Below are positions 6,841 through 8,056 of a stretch of DNA of 8,056 nucleotides, one piece after another; the first letter of the stretch is position 1; each line of letters begins with the position of its first letter. The notes beneath the pieces are model-generated. The model made no database searches and was not told the DNA's origin. It was given only the letters and a program-made list of their open reading frames with translations. The position numbers and the translations under genes were made by a program. Origin of the DNA: Opitutia bacterium (GTDB lineage Bacteria > Verrucomicrobiota > Verrucomicrobiia > Opitutales > Coraliomargaritaceae); NCBI GenBank assembly GCA_003503355.1, contig DOCS01000212.1, positions 1 to 8,056 on the forward strand, in the 5' to 3' direction.

Positions 6841-8056
6841 TTAGCTGGCTTCAACCTCACTCAGCCAGTCAAAAGACGTGTGGGCTTCCAGTTCCTCAAT
6901 GGTGGTAAAACCAAGCAGCGCCTTCTTTAAGCCATCGTAGCGAAGCGGCTTGTACCCCACGCGACGCGCCGCTCGAGTCAATTCAGCATCATCAGCTCGA
7001 CTCGAAATCAATCCACGCATCTCCTCGGTGACCAAGACCAATTCATGGAAGGCGACGCGTCCACGATAGCCCGTCTGGCGGCAATACTGGCAGCCTCCCC
7101 CGTGATATAAAACCGGCACATCCACTTCATCAGAGTCGTAGAAAAAGGTATCCAACAAATCCCGCTCTGGCGTGTAGGCTCGCTTACAGACCTCGCAAAT
7201 TCTAGCAGCAAGGCGCTGAGCCATCACGGCGAGAATCGACGGCGCGACCATATATGGCTCAATCCCCAACTCAACTAAACGGACAACCGCCTGGATCGCA
7301 TTATTGGTATGCAGGGTCGAAAAAACTAAGTGTCCGGTTAAGGCGGCTTCGGTGGCAATTTTCGCGGTTTCAAGATCGCGTATTTCCCCAACCAGCATAA
7401 CGTCCGGATCCTGTCGCAATAACGAACGCAACAATGTGGAAAAGTTTAAATCAATCTGATTATTCACCTGCGATTGAATGATACCATCCAGCCTCGTTTC
7501 AATAGGATCTTCAATCGTGCAGATATTCACATCCGCAGTGTTGATCTCATGTAGCGCCGCATACAGTGTTGTCGACTTGCCTGACCCCGTTGGCCCGGTG
7601 ACAAAAACCATTCCGTTGGGACTACGAATCACATGCTTAAAGGGCTCTAAAATGGTTTGCGAAATAAACATCTGATCCAATGTTTTAAAATCCCGCTTCC
7701 CTGTCAGGGCGAGTAAGCGGAGTACCAATTTCTCTCCATAAATTGTCGGGATCACTGAAACGCGAAAATTGACCGTACCCGAACCGAGTGGAATCGAGAA
7801 ACGTCCGTCTTGCGGGAAACGAGTCTCCGCAATGTTCAGTTCACTCAGAATCTTAATACGTGAATTGAGAGGCGCATGCAGCGCACTGCTGACTCGAAAG
7901 ATTTCCTGAAGACGTCCATCAATACGAAATCGAATTTTGGAACACGACTCCTGCGGTTCGATATGAATGTCGGAAGCTCGTTCCTTAATTGCCAAATAAA
8001 GCAATGAATCACACAACTGAATTACCGACTGGTGCGCACCAAGCTCCTCTAAGTCT
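6841..8056 (-). CDS. GspE/PilB-type secretion or type IV pilus assembly ATPase (5' end off window)
   Basis: Hexameric cytoplasmic ATPase powering type II secretion or type IV pilus extension at the inner membrane. About 404 C-terminal residues are visible; the frame stays open to the right edge, so the N-terminal domain lies outside. Numbered from the first visible full codon, they include the N2-type segment ending ASDIHIEP (about 27-34), Walker A GPTGSGKST (154-162), the Asp box TIEDPIE (180-186), Walker B VMLVGEIRD (219-227), the His box TGHLVFSTLHTNN (240-252), and two CxxC pairs (C287/C290 and C322/C325) of the zinc-binding domain typical of GspE and PilB. PilT-type retraction ATPases lack these cysteines, so an extension/secretion ATPase is favoured. 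Whether it is GspE or PilB cannot be settled without its neighbours. The stop TAA is followed directly by an in-frame TAG. Confidence 0.93.
   Translation of the reverse strand, partial: DLEELGAHQSVIQLCDSLLYLAIKERASDIHIEPQESCSKIRFRIDGRLQEIFRVSSALHAPLNSRIKILSELNIAETRFPQDGRFSIPLGSGTVNFRVSVIPTIYGEKLVLRLLALTGKRDFKTLDQMFISQTILEPFKHVIRSPNGMVFVTGPTGSGKSTTLYAALHEINTADVNICTIEDPIETRLDGIIQSQVNNQIDLNFSTLLRSLLRQDPDVMLVGEIRDLETAKIATEAALTGHLVFSTLHTNNAIQAVVRLVELGIEPYMVAPSILAVMAQRLAARICEVCKRAYTPERDLLDTFFYDSDEVDVPVLYHGGGCQYCRQTGYRGRVAFHELVLVTEEMRGLISSRADDAELTRAARRVGYKPLRYDGLKKALLGFTTIEELEAHTSFDWLSEVEAS

Noticed and set aside
1..8056. Novel defence, mobile or biosynthetic system
   Set aside because: Every sizeable open frame with coding character belongs to a known housekeeping or regulatory family. 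No integrase, transposase, toxin-antitoxin pair, array of spaced repeats or retron-like element was seen.

Overview
The window is an ordinary housekeeping stretch of a bacterial chromosome. It holds seven complete protein genes and one gene cut by the right edge. Family features suggest the Verrucomicrobiota, perhaps an Opitutae (Coraliomargarita-like) lineage. These features are a threonyl-tRNA synthetase that seems to lack the N-terminal TGS domain and carries an insert before its zinc-binding cysteine, a long-form HisG, and start codons with almost no Shine-Dalgarno sequences. The placement rests on remembered family resemblance, not on a search, and is moderate at best.

Left part, + strand: thrS (probable start at 91) ends in a clear intrinsic terminator at 1960-1995. 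A 97-residue YhbY/CRM-domain RNA-binding protein follows at 2056-2349. Both genes serve translation (tRNA charging and, by family, ribosome assembly).

Middle part, - strand: read in transcription order, hisG (5309 to 4428), aguB (4418 to 3528) and aguA (3436 to 2390) all point left. hisG and aguB are 9 bases apart and aguB and aguA 91 bases apart, so they look like one transcription unit. AguA (agmatine deiminase) and AguB (N-carbamoylputrescine amidase) together convert agmatine to putrescine. HisG starts histidine biosynthesis. aguA converges on yhbY with 40 bases between the stop codons.

Right part: diverging from hisG across 122 bases, bcp (a thiol peroxidase of the peroxiredoxin family) and an OmpR-type response regulator are 4 bases apart and probably cotranscribed on the + strand. 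No histidine kinase is visible. About 200 non-coding bases follow, with two inverted-repeat structures. A GspE/PilB-type secretion or pilus assembly ATPase then enters from the right edge on the - strand.

I found no mobile element, CRISPR array, tRNA, rRNA or phage signature, and no convincing undescribed multi-gene system. The points most worth a second look are the ThrRS architecture, the hisG-aguB-aguA linkage, the bcp-regulator pair without a kinase, the lack of Shine-Dalgarno sites, and the inverted repeats at 6644-6788.
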